Positions 1-5,323 of a stretch of 7,322 bases of DNA are shown piece by piece. The stretch covers positions 1-7,322 of the forward strand of contig SBBR01000025.1 of the NCBI GenBank assembly GCA_005239615.1, given 5' to 3'. The DNA comes from an archaeon. GTDB taxonomy: Archaea > Iainarchaeota > Iainarchaeia > Iainarchaeales > Iainarchaeaceae. The translations under genes were made by a program, and so were the position numbers. Every line of letters starts with the position of its first letter. Position 1 is the first letter of the stretch. Below the pieces are notes generated by a model. It saw nothing but the letters and a program-made list of their open reading frames with translations, ran no database searches and was not told the DNA's origin.

Positions 1-150
1 AGCAAGCGCGTTATTGTAGAGCACCTGCGCCACGAAAATGCTTTTACCTGTTCCAGGAGTGCCGGATATGAGTATAATGGAGCCCTTCGGGAAACCGCCG
101 TCAATTAGCTGGTCAAAGCCCTCGATGTAGGTTGGAACTCTTTCAGCCAT
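1..150 (-). CDS. RecA/KaiC-like ATPase, N-terminal part (runs off left edge)
   Basis: This is the first 50 codons of a minus-strand gene that leaves the window. The protein begins MAERVPTYIEGFDQLIDGGF and continues to a Walker A loop GTPGTGKS at residues 30-37, with K36 and S37 as the expected phosphate- and Mg-binding residues. The opening 'P.YI.GFD.LI.GGFP.GS..L.SG.PGTGKS' is typical of the archaeal KaiC/RadA-type RecA-superfamily ATPases, whose members serve in signalling, archaellum regulation or recombination. The exact subfamily cannot be told from 50 residues, because Walker B and the C-terminal half lie outside the window. The start is the ATG at 148-150. It is divergent from the coiled-coil gene at 335, with 184 bases between them. 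The ATPase assignment is firm and the biological role is unknown. Confidence 0.85.
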   Translation of the reverse strand, partial: MAERVPTYIEGFDQLIDGGFPKGSIILISGTPGTGKSIFVAQVLYNNALA

Positions 151-334
151 CACACCACTTTCATGCGCAGACAATACCTAATCATCCCCATGGCACGTTC
201 ACCTTAGCGCCTGCCGCGAGTCAGGGGGTCATATGCGGGATTTTGTTTTTCTGGTACCTGACCATGCCTGCAGATCTAATCTTAGCCATAAGGTATTTAT
301 AAACCTTTAGACTTTCCATTAACAGGAATGTTAG
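151..334. other. Divergent intergenic region between ATPase and coiled-coil gene
   Basis: This 184-base gap must hold promoters for both flanking genes. The plus-strand promoter is clear (TATA at 296-303). I could not pick a convincing TATA box for the minus-strand ATPase gene; the candidates near 174-182 are weak. No ORF or RNA gene is evident. Confidence 0.5.
296..303 (+). promoter_or_regulatory. TATA box of the 113-aa coiled-coil gene
   Basis: The sequence tttataaa, preceded by G/A-rich bases (aaggta), fits an archaeal BRE/TATA element. Transcription would start about 25 bases further on, near 325-328, leaving a leader of only about 7-10 bases before the ATG at 335. An 'agga' at 323-326 lies in that short leader or at its edge. 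Confidence 0.65.
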
Positions 335-676
335 ATGGCAGAAGAATTGAGCGGGCAGAAGAAGATTGAGTTATGGAAAGCATTCCACCCGGGTAGCCTC
401 ATGAGCCCGGCCTTGGAGCAGATGAGGACAAAGCAGTTAAAGCTTGCAACCATACAGCAATTTTACGACACCGACGACATCTTTAGGCGTGAGATTGATG
501 GCCTGAGGCAGAAGATGGAAAAAAAGAAGTTAACGCTGAAGGAAGTTGAGAAGAAAACCGAGGAGTTCCTGAGGGAAGCAGAGTACAGGCGATACATTGC
601 AACCTTCGAGCACATGAAGGAGAACTTCGACGCGCGGAAAAAGGAAATGGCTAAGATACAGGAAGCGTTTGTCTGA
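335..676 (+). CDS. Hypothetical 113-aa helical / coiled-coil protein
   Basis: I do not recognise this protein. It starts MAEELSGQKKIELWKAFHPG and has two parts: a short N-terminal segment with aromatic and proline residues (about 12-30), then an almost uninterrupted charged helical stretch (about 35-110) rich in Lys, Glu and Arg with heptad-like spacing of Leu, Ile, Met and Phe. It contains no Cys, no membrane segment and no signal peptide, so a soluble coiled coil is likely. The start is supported by the TATA box at 296-303. It ends just before a T-rich convergent zone and is transcribed alone, divergently from the KaiC-like ATPase. Whether the two are functionally linked is unknown; the only hint is adjacency. 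Confidence 0.75.
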   Translation: MAEELSGQKKIELWKAFHPGSLMSPALEQMRTKQLKLATIQQFYDTDDIFRREIDGLRQKMEKKKLTLKEVEKKTEEFLREAEYRRYIATFEHMKENFDARKKEMAKIQEAFV

Positions 677-882
677 AGGCCAGCCGTGCATTGCGTTCTC
701 CGCAGATTTTCTTGTAGTAATCCATGACTATATAGCTCTTTTTCAGCGAAGCCGTTCTCTTTCTTTTTCGCCAGTCTTTTGCTTTCTCTTTCCAAGAAAA
801 AAAAGGCTTTTTCTTGTCGCCCTTTAAGATGCAATAATTACATCAGGCGGCGCTGGATTCTGGTGGCTTCAGGCTTTTGGGT
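677..882. other. T-rich convergent intergenic region
   Basis: This 206-base gap lies between two convergent genes. The plus strand has T-rich tracts at 739-743, 755-769 and 775-791, suited to terminating the 113-aa gene. The minus strand has an eight-T run (complement of 797-804), suited to terminating the gene at 883-1235. A weak minus-strand reading frame also crosses it (see rejected items). I see no RNA gene. Confidence 0.5.
793..816. terminator. Bidirectional terminator-like inverted repeat
   Basis: A perfect 9-bp inverted repeat (793-801 caagaaaaa with 808-816 tttttcttg) has a 6-base loop. Read on the minus strand it presents eight consecutive T just past the stop codon at 883. Read on the plus strand it gives five T after gg. 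Archaeal termination needs mainly the T-run, so the minus-strand direction is the better supported one. Confidence 0.5.
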
Positions 883-1235
883 CTACAACCACAGTTCTTG
901 GTGTGAATACCCTTCCCTCCTTAGCTCCATGTACACAGGCACCAGAATGTGGTCCACGAAGGCCGAAATTGTCCTGTTGTCTGTGAGGCACGAGGAAATG
1001 CTGTCTTGCAATTCCTTTATTTTCTTGTGGCTGATCCAGGGCTTACAACCGCGGCATCAACGTCGCAGCGCAGCCTTGACTTATCGTACGAAAGCCTCTT
1101 GCCATAGAGGTAGTCATAAGGGAGGTTGGCCCTGAAGTTGTTGAAGAACCTGAGCCTTCCAATAGGCTCAGGAATCTTTGAGAGCCTCAGGCGCAGCAGC
1201 CTCTTCCGGCTGATGAAATAATTGCGCCTTGCCAT
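883..1235 (-). CDS. Unrecognised basic protein, broken by one frameshift
   Basis: Reading on the minus strand from the ATG at 1233-1235 gives MARRNYFISRKRLLRLRLSK and then a coding-like stretch through LPYDYLYGKRLSYDKSRLRC, which hits TAA at 1017-1019. The next frame takes over with equally coding-like sequence: KKIKELQDSISSCL, then AFVDHILVPVYMELRREGY, ending at TAG 883-885. The two frames are both open only between 1017 and 1059, and the span is one base short of a multiple of three. One extra A in the A4 run (complement of 1020-1023) would join them as ...SATRKIKELQDS..., a protein of about 117 residues. A TATA box at 1272-1279 lies about 25 bases before a start near 1250, and an eight-T run follows the stop. 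The basic N-terminus suggests nucleic-acid binding, but I cannot name a family. This may be a true frameshift, a sequencing error or recoding. Confidence 0.5.
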
Positions 1236-1271
1236 CAGGTCGCGCTTTTCCTGAGCGTGGCCATAGCCCTG

Positions 1272-1279
1272 CTTTATAA
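1272..1279 (-). promoter_or_regulatory. TATA box of the frameshifted minus-strand gene
   Basis: On the minus strand this reads ttataaag. It predicts initiation near 1250, about 15 bases before the ATG at 1235, and so favours that start over the far-upstream Met codons in the same frame. A second minus-strand box, cttaaata (1292-1299), is a possible alternative. Confidence 0.5.
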
Positions 1280-1317
1280 CCCCAAAGCCGGTATTTAAGG
1301 ATCGGGGCAGTAGAAAA

Positions 1318-1326
1318 TTTATTATA
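1318..1326 (+). promoter_or_regulatory. TATA box of the 51-aa microprotein gene
   Basis: The sequence tttattata, preceded by A-rich gaaaa, predicts initiation near 1345-1350. The start codon is at 1359, giving a short leader. Confidence 0.55.
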
Positions 1327-1347
1327 GTAGGGGCTCGTTTAGTCTTA

Positions 1348-1351
1348 GGTG
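1348..1351 (+). promoter_or_regulatory. Shine-Dalgarno-like ggtg of the 51-aa gene
   Basis: The sequence aggtg (1347-1351) matches the anti-Shine-Dalgarno end of archaeal 16S rRNA and sits 7 bases before the ATG at 1359. The predicted transcription start is so close that it may lie at the very 5' end of the message. Confidence 0.45.
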
Positions 1352-1358
1352 TTTTCGC

Positions 1359-1514
1359 ATGACCAAAATTGATCCGCTCAACATCAAAAGGGCAAAAATT
1401 GTTGCCAGGCATTATGGCATAACTGTAAAGGAAGCACTCAGCAAGATGTGGTCCAAATCTGGGCAGGTTTCGCGCAAAAACTTCCTTCACAGGCGAGGGA
1501 AGCGTGGGCATTAA
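1359..1514 (+). CDS. Hypothetical 51-aa basic microprotein
   Basis: This small ORF encodes MTKIDPLNIKRAKIVARHYG followed by ITVKEALSKMWSKSGQ and a very basic tail ending RRGKRGH. It combines a well-placed TATA box, a ggtg ribosome-binding site at 7 bases, an ATG start and a stop just before the rnpB promoter, which together make it more than a chance ORF. The middle (about 9-33) should form one or two helices ('AKIVARHYGITVKEAL' resembles a short helix-turn-helix-like layout), and the last 15 residues are rich in Arg, Lys and His. A role in binding nucleic acid is a guess from charge only. I do not recognise a family, and no partner is evident beyond its position directly upstream of the RNase P RNA. 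Confidence 0.6.
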   Translation: MTKIDPLNIKRAKIVARHYGITVKEALSKMWSKSGQVSRKNFLHRRGKRGH

Positions 1515-1553
1515 GGCGGCCAAGCAGGTACCGGCCTTTATAAACCCATTAAG

Positions 1554-1561
1554 CTTAAAAG
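1554..1561 (+). promoter_or_regulatory. TATA box of rnpB
   Basis: The sequence cttaaaag lies about 25 bases before 1582-1584, where the P1 helix of the RNase P RNA begins, so it is the best-placed promoter element. A second candidate, tttataaa (1537-1544), would start transcription nearer 1566. Confidence 0.55.
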
Positions 1562-1615
1562 CCCCCGGCCGGCCAATTTATGCTGAGGAGCAGGGCGACC
1601 GGATGTCGGTGCCAA

Positions 1616-1636
1616 TTGCGAACGAAGTGAGCCAGT
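1616..1636 (+). repeat. Tandem-G.A hairpin module, copy 1 (in rnpB)
   Basis: The core gcgaacgaagtgagc (1618-1632) folds as g-c, c-g, G.A, A.G, a-u, c-g around a gaa triloop. The surrounding 21 bases match copy 2 at 19 positions. Confidence 0.6.
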
Positions 1637-1795
1637 TTTCCCGAAGGGGATACGCGGCACCACCGATCGCAAGCGGTGCTGAGGAAAGTCCGCCCACCCA
1701 TGCAACACAACCTTGCCCCTTTTCGGGGTGGGGCCTGTGCCATCAGGGTACAGGACGCCGAGAGGCGGTCTGCCGGAACAGAAACGATATCCCGT

Positions 1796-1816
1796 TTGCG
1801 AACGGAGCGAGCCAGT
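1796..1816 (+). repeat. Tandem-G.A hairpin module, copy 2 (in rnpB)
   Basis: The core gcgaacggagcgagc (1798-1812) has the same layout as copy 1, with a gga loop and one a.c mismatch beyond the two G.A pairs. The flanking tt before it and cagt after it are the same as in copy 1. Confidence 0.6.
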
Positions 1817-1969
1817 AGGGCCGCAAGGCCATACGCTCTACTGCCGCGAGCAGGCGGCGAATGAAACGCGCTGGCAGTGGTGCAACTCCGTTGCGGAGGC
1901 TTAGTCGAATTCCGGTGAGTGCATTGCCTGAAAAGGCAGGAACCCTTGAAAGTTAATGGGTTTTGCAAG

Positions 1970-1990
1970 TTGCGAGCGTTAGCGAGCATA
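1970..1990 (+). repeat. Tandem-G.A hairpin module, copy 3 (in rnpB)
   Basis: The core gcgagcgttagcgagc (1972-1987) folds as g-c, c-g, G.A, A.G, g-c, c-g around a gtta loop. The a-u pair of copy 1 is replaced by g-c here, a compensatory change that supports the stem. Confidence 0.55.
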
Positions 1991-2070
1991 GCCGACCTTT
2001 AGGTCGGGTGCCCTACCGCCGCGGGCTTGCGGCGCAGAACAGAAGGCGGCTTATGCCCTGCACCTCAACC

Positions 2071-2085
2071 TTTTTCTTTCCTTTT
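2071..2085 (+). terminator. T-rich terminator of rnpB
   Basis: A pyrimidine tract with T5, T3 and T4 runs begins three bases after the end of helix P1, as expected for archaeal termination of a structured RNA. Confidence 0.7.
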
Positions 2086-2185
2086 ACAACGAATGACTTT
2101 GTCCCCTTGGAGACGAGGCCCCGTCCACGGAGTGGACAAGGAAAAGCTTGACCAATAAGAAGTGTGTTGTGCGGAAATGCTGGAG

Positions 2186-2195
2186 AAAAAAGAAA
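2186..2195 (-). terminator. T-rich terminator of the 100-aa orphan gene
   Basis: The minus strand reads tttcttttttc about 36 bases past the stop codon at 2231, suitable for ending that transcript. It faces the rnpB terminator across a convergent gap of about 100 bases. Confidence 0.45.
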
Positions 2196-2230
2196 TGGAA
2201 AATAGGGCTTCATTTGTCCTTGTTTTTCCT

Positions 2231-2533
2231 CTAGGTTTCCCTATCCGCGATTTCCTCAATCGCAACGTTGTCGGCAATAACCATTGCCTGCTCTGGAGTG
2301 AGGCCCAATCGCTCCCTATCTTCTCGCACCAGCCTGTGGATTGGGCTGCTGCGGAAGAAATCCTTGTCCGTTTCAAACTCCTTTCTTGCAGCTTTGAGCT
2401 CTTCAGGAGTTGGGACGTAAGGTTCCCTTTCTCGCTTGAAGGCGTCATGCCTCTTAACCGCCTCCGTGTCAGTCCTTGGTGCGGTCTTCTTATCCAGAGG
2501 TTTCCGGGAAAACAGCTTTCTCAGCCAGCCCAT
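2231..2533 (-). CDS. Hypothetical 100-aa highly charged protein
   Basis: I do not recognise this protein. It starts MGWLRKLFSRKPLDKK. The first 12 residues could form a short amphipathic basic helix able to touch a membrane or RNA. The rest is soluble, rich in Glu, Lys, Arg and Asp, with a run 'YVPTPEELKAARKEF' and a helical C-terminal third around 'RLGLTPEQAMVIADN'. I chose the ATG at 2531-2533 because ggtg lies about 7 bases upstream on the minus strand. The ATG at 2543-2545 would add four residues (MVCL), and longer in-frame extensions overlap the promoter. A minus-strand TATA-like stretch, ttaatatta (2600-2608), predicts initiation near 2580. It is divergent from alaS and converges on rnpB. 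There are no Cys residues in the chosen form. Confidence 0.65.
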   Translation of the reverse strand: MGWLRKLFSRKPLDKKTAPRTDTEAVKRHDAFKREREPYVPTPEELKAARKEFETDKDFFRSSPIHRLVREDRERLGLTPEQAMVIADNVAIEEIADRET

Positions 2534-2599
2534 GAGACACACCATTTTACAGCCAGCCTCAAGCCTTAGACAAGATTGGGCGATTGGTCTGTTCTGCAA

Positions 2600-2608
2600 T
2601 AATATTAA
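2600..2608 (-). promoter_or_regulatory. Probable TATA box of the 100-aa orphan gene
   Basis: The minus strand reads ttaatatta. Initiation would fall near 2580, giving a leader of about 45 bases before the ATG at 2533. Confidence 0.4.
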
Positions 2609-2620
2609 ACGAATGCGTGG

Positions 2621-2628
2621 TTTAAATT
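2621..2628 (+). promoter_or_regulatory. Probable TATA box of alaS
   Basis: The sequence tttaaatt predicts initiation near 2650 and a leader of about 34 bases. That leader includes a ggggg tract (2672-2676) that could act as a ribosome-binding site before the GTG start at 2684. Confidence 0.45.
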
Positions 2629-2683
2629 CCTTTTCCCGCCTCCTTATTTCCATGCGGCCTAATATTGGGATGGGGGTTTCCGG

Positions 2684-5272
2684 GTGAAGCCCGACAAGGA
2701 AGTGAAGGCAGAGTACAAGAAGAAGGCATCACAGAAACCTGAGAAGAACTATCCTGTCGCGAAGCTGGAGGCCCACGGCTTTTCCCGGCACAGGTGCGGG
2801 AGATGCGGTAAGCACTTCTGGGCGCTGGACGCGGAGAGGAAGGTTTGCGGAGACTCGGCCTGCTCAGGGGGCTACTCCTTTATAGGCAACCCTCCAACGA
2901 AAAAGGGCCTTGATTACCTAGGCACGTGGACCGCGTTCAAGGATTACTTCAAAAAGCTCGGCTACTTGGAGTACAAGCGCTACCCTGTCGTGGCGAGGTG
3001 GAGGTCGGACGTTTACTGGGTCGCGGCATCGGTGTATCCTTTCCAGCCTTATGTTGTGAAGGGCGAGATAAGGCCAAAGAGTAATGCAGTGATTATCCCG
3101 CAGCTCTCGCTGCGCTTCAACGACATCGACAATGTTGGTATCACTGGCTCGCACTACGTGTGCTTCGACATGCTCGGCCAGCTGCACTTCGAGCAAGCGA
3201 AGGACTACGACGAGGCAATGTACTGGGAGGAATACTTCGGGTGGATTGTGAAGGGGATGGGCATCCCTGAACGCGAGCTCGTGGTGCACGAGGACGCCTG
3301 GGCGGGAGGAGGCACGTTCGGCCCGTGCATGGAGTTCTTCTCGCGGGGAATGGAGATAGGCAACCAGGTTTACATGCAGTACGAGCAGACTGAGCAAGGA
3401 TACAAGGAGCTCGGCTTAAAGGTGCTGGACATGGGGCAGGGCCACGAGAGGGTTCCATGGCTAACGACTGGGAAAAGCAACTCGTACGAAACAACCTTCC
3501 CAACCGTGGCGAAGAAACTGTATACCACCACTGGCTACAGGCCGGACGAGACCCTAATGCAAAAGTTCCTGCCCTACTCCGCGCTCTTGAATGTGGACGA
3601 AATAGAGGGCGACGTGGAAAAGGTGTGGCAGAAAATAGCGAAGCAAATTGGCATGGGTGTGAAGGAGTTGAAGGATAAAATCCTGCCGCTTACGGCTATT
3701 TACAGCATTGGCGAGCACTCCCGCGCCGCATTGGTGGCGCTGCACGACAACGCCCTTCCCTCAAATGTTGGGGGAGGGTACAACCTCCGCACCATCTTGA
3801 GGCGCAGCCTCGGCTTCATCGACGATCATGGCTGGGGCATAGACCTCGCGGATTTGGCTGAGGAGCACGCGAAGTTCCTCAGGCCAATGTACCCTGAGTT
3901 GGGCGAGAACCTCGGCAATGTTGCTCTGATACTTGAGAATGAGAAAAGGAAATACGCTGAGGCGAAGCACAGGTCGAAGCAGGTGATAGAGGCAGCGCTC
4001 AAAAAGCCGGTAAGCCTTGACGTCCTTGTCGGCCTCTACGACTCGCAGGGAGTGAGGCCTGAGCATGTCAGGAAGATTGCCGCACAGCAGGGAAAGAAGG
4101 TTGTTGTGCCGGTCGACTTCTACGCAAAGGTAGCGGAGAGGCAGGGGAGAAAAGAGCAGGCAACCGCCACAAAAAAGCGCTTTACGCTCGACCTCACAGG
4201 CGTGCCGGAAACGAAAATCCTTTACTACGGCGACTGGAAGCTCCTTGAGTTTGACGCGAAGGTCGTTTACAGCTTGAACGAAAACGTCGCACTCGACCAG
4301 ACGGCGTTCTACCCGACTTCCGGGGGCCAGCTGCATGATGTCGGAGAATTGTCATGGGGCGGAATGCAGGGCGTGGGTGGCGGGCAGGGCAATGGGCAAG
4401 TCGGGGTTGTGAAGGTCGTGGACGTGTTCAAGTACGACGGCGTAATCCTGCACAAGCTCGAAAAAAACCCTTTCAAGGTGGGCGATTCCGTTGCCGGCAG
4501 GGTTGATTTGGCGAGGAGGATGCAGCTCATGCAGCACCACACCTCAGCACATTTGGTGAACCTCTGCGCTGCGGAAGTGCTCGGGCCGCATGTTTGGCAG
4601 GCGGGCGCAGCAAAAACCCTGGAGAAGGGCAGGCTCGACATCACGCATTATGATTCCCTCAGCGATGAACAACTGAAGCGGATAGAGAAGTGCTGCAATG
4701 ACAAGATTAAGGCGAACCTTGTCGTGAAGAAGGAGATTATGCCTAGGGAGGAGGCCGAGGAAAAATACGGCATGCACATTTACCAGGGCGGATTCGTGCC
4801 CGGCAGGAACCTGCGCATTGTCACTGTTGGCAAGGATGTGGAGGCCTGCGGCGGCACGCACGCGAACTCCCTCGCCGACCTCGGAGTTCTCAAGTTAACC
4901 GGCTCCACCAAGGTGCAGGACGGCGTGGTGAGGATAAATTACGTCGCTGGAAATGCCGCCAAGGCTGAGAGTGCAGGCGCTGAAGGGTTGCTAAATGAAG
5001 TTGCGGTAGTGTTGGGCGTGAAGCCAACGCAGGTGCCGGGCCGCGCTGAGGAGCTGTTCGCGAAGTGGAAGCAGGCGAGGAAGCAAATGGGGGAGCCAGG
5101 GGAGAAACCGCAGTTCGAGCTTTCCTCAAGCGCTGAGACAAATGTCTCGCCTGCAGAAATCCTCGGACTGGCAGCAAAGACATTCTCCACCCAGCCTGAG
5201 CACCTGCCCCGCACGCTCAGGAGGTTCCTCTCGGAGCTGGAAGGGTTTGTTAAAGGAACGGACCGGAAGTAG
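2684..5272 (+). CDS. alaS: Alanyl-tRNA synthetase, archaeal type
   Basis: This cytosolic class II enzyme charges tRNA-Ala and clears mischarged Ser and Gly. The start is GTG: an in-frame TAA at 2660-2662 leaves no other usual start. An N-terminal zinc ribbon (C38, C41, C55, C60), typical of archaeal AlaRS, precedes the catalytic domain with class II motif 2 around SLRFNDIDNVGITGSHYVCF (R143) and motif 3 at LDMGQGHER (residues 247-255). The tRNA-recognition region covers roughly 290-500. The editing domain carries HHTSAH (H619, H623) and CGGTH (C722, H726), the zinc-binding HxxxH and CxxxH pair. A Gly-rich insert occupies about 557-572. At 862 residues it is somewhat shorter than most archaeal AlaRS (about 900), the deficit lying in the C-terminal C-Ala region. 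It is transcribed alone and converges on ribL with 51 bases between the stop codons. Confidence 0.97.
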   Translation: MKPDKEVKAEYKKKASQKPEKNYPVAKLEAHGFSRHRCGRCGKHFWALDAERKVCGDSACSGGYSFIGNPPTKKGLDYLGTWTAFKDYFKKLGYLEYKRYPVVARWRSDVYWVAASVYPFQPYVVKGEIRPKSNAVIIPQLSLRFNDIDNVGITGSHYVCFDMLGQLHFEQAKDYDEAMYWEEYFGWIVKGMGIPERELVVHEDAWAGGGTFGPCMEFFSRGMEIGNQVYMQYEQTEQGYKELGLKVLDMGQGHERVPWLTTGKSNSYETTFPTVAKKLYTTTGYRPDETLMQKFLPYSALLNVDEIEGDVEKVWQKIAKQIGMGVKELKDKILPLTAIYSIGEHSRAALVALHDNALPSNVGGGYNLRTILRRSLGFIDDHGWGIDLADLAEEHAKFLRPMYPELGENLGNVALILENEKRKYAEAKHRSKQVIEAALKKPVSLDVLVGLYDSQGVRPEHVRKIAAQQGKKVVVPVDFYAKVAERQGRKEQATATKKRFTLDLTGVPETKILYYGDWKLLEFDAKVVYSLNENVALDQTAFYPTSGGQLHDVGELSWGGMQGVGGGQGNGQVGVVKVVDVFKYDGVILHKLEKNPFKVGDSVAGRVDLARRMQLMQHHTSAHLVNLCAAEVLGPHVWQAGAAKTLEKGRLDITHYDSLSDEQLKRIEKCCNDKIKANLVVKKEIMPREEAEEKYGMHIYQGGFVPGRNLRIVTVGKDVEACGGTHANSLADLGVLKLTGSTKVQDGVVRINYVAGNAAKAESAGAEGLLNEVAVVLGVKPTQVPGRAEELFAKWKQARKQMGEPGEKPQFELSSSAETNVSPAEILGLAAKTFSTQPEHLPRTLRRFLSELEGFVKGTDRK

Positions 5273-5323
5273 CGCCACAATCAATTCAAGTACGGCGTGC
5301 GGCAGGCTATTGGGTGGTATGCT

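Larger units (their letters stand above)
1584..2067 (+). ncRNA. rnpB: RNase P RNA (archaeal type)
   Basis: This is the catalytic RNA of RNase P, which removes 5' leaders from precursor tRNAs together with archaeal protein subunits (Pop5, Rpp30, Rpp21, Rpp29 and L7Ae). The universal core is visible: CR I gaggaaagtccgcc at 1681-1694 and CR V acagaaggcggcttat at 2039-2054. These form P4 (agtccgcc 1687-1694 with ggcggct 2045-2051), leaving the expected bulged U at 1689. The ends are set by helix P1: 1584-1596 pairs with 2055-2067 in 12 of 13 positions. Other stems include 1608-1613 with 1656-1661, a GCAA tetraloop hairpin at 1819-1830, a GAAA tetraloop hairpin at 1925-1938 and a 7-bp hairpin at 1992-2007. 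The RNA is about 484 bases, at the long end for archaea, and carries three copies of a tandem-G.A hairpin. A T-rich terminator follows. Identity is firm; exact ends are inferred from P1. Confidence 0.95.

Noticed and set aside
651..842. Minus-strand open frame reading CNYCILKGDKKKPFFSWKEK and on to YYKKICGERNARLAF
   Set aside because: The wording looks protein-like, with a CxxC pair, but there is no usual start codon before the internal ATG at 723-725. It crosses the T8 run that best serves as a terminator, and its end overlaps the 113-aa gene in antisense. A decayed gene is possible; I did not call it.
1020..1026. Programmed -1 ribosomal frameshift heptamer at the gene break
   Set aside because: The bases aagaaaa before the TAA allow slippage but do not make a standard X XXY YYZ heptamer, and no downstream stimulatory stem was evident. 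A base error or true mutation is simpler.
779..1135. Plus-strand ORF of 118 codons
   Set aside because: It is antisense to the frameshifted gene, has an unlikely composition (runs of Ser, Trp, Arg, His) and no promoter in place.
1236..1523. Extended N-terminus of the minus-strand frameshifted gene (start at 1523)
   Set aside because: The extension is antisense to the 51-aa gene and passes through two TATA-like boxes. The TATA box at 1272-1279 supports the ATG at 1235.
1504..2151. Several ORFs on both strands across rnpB
   Set aside because: They lie over the RNase P RNA, whose conserved core and paired ends explain the sequence. The translations are Pro/Arg/Ser-rich shadows.
2162..2687. Plus-strand ORFs opposite the 100-aa orphan
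   Set aside because: These are antisense shadows of the minus-strand gene, overlapping the alaS promoter and its GTG start.
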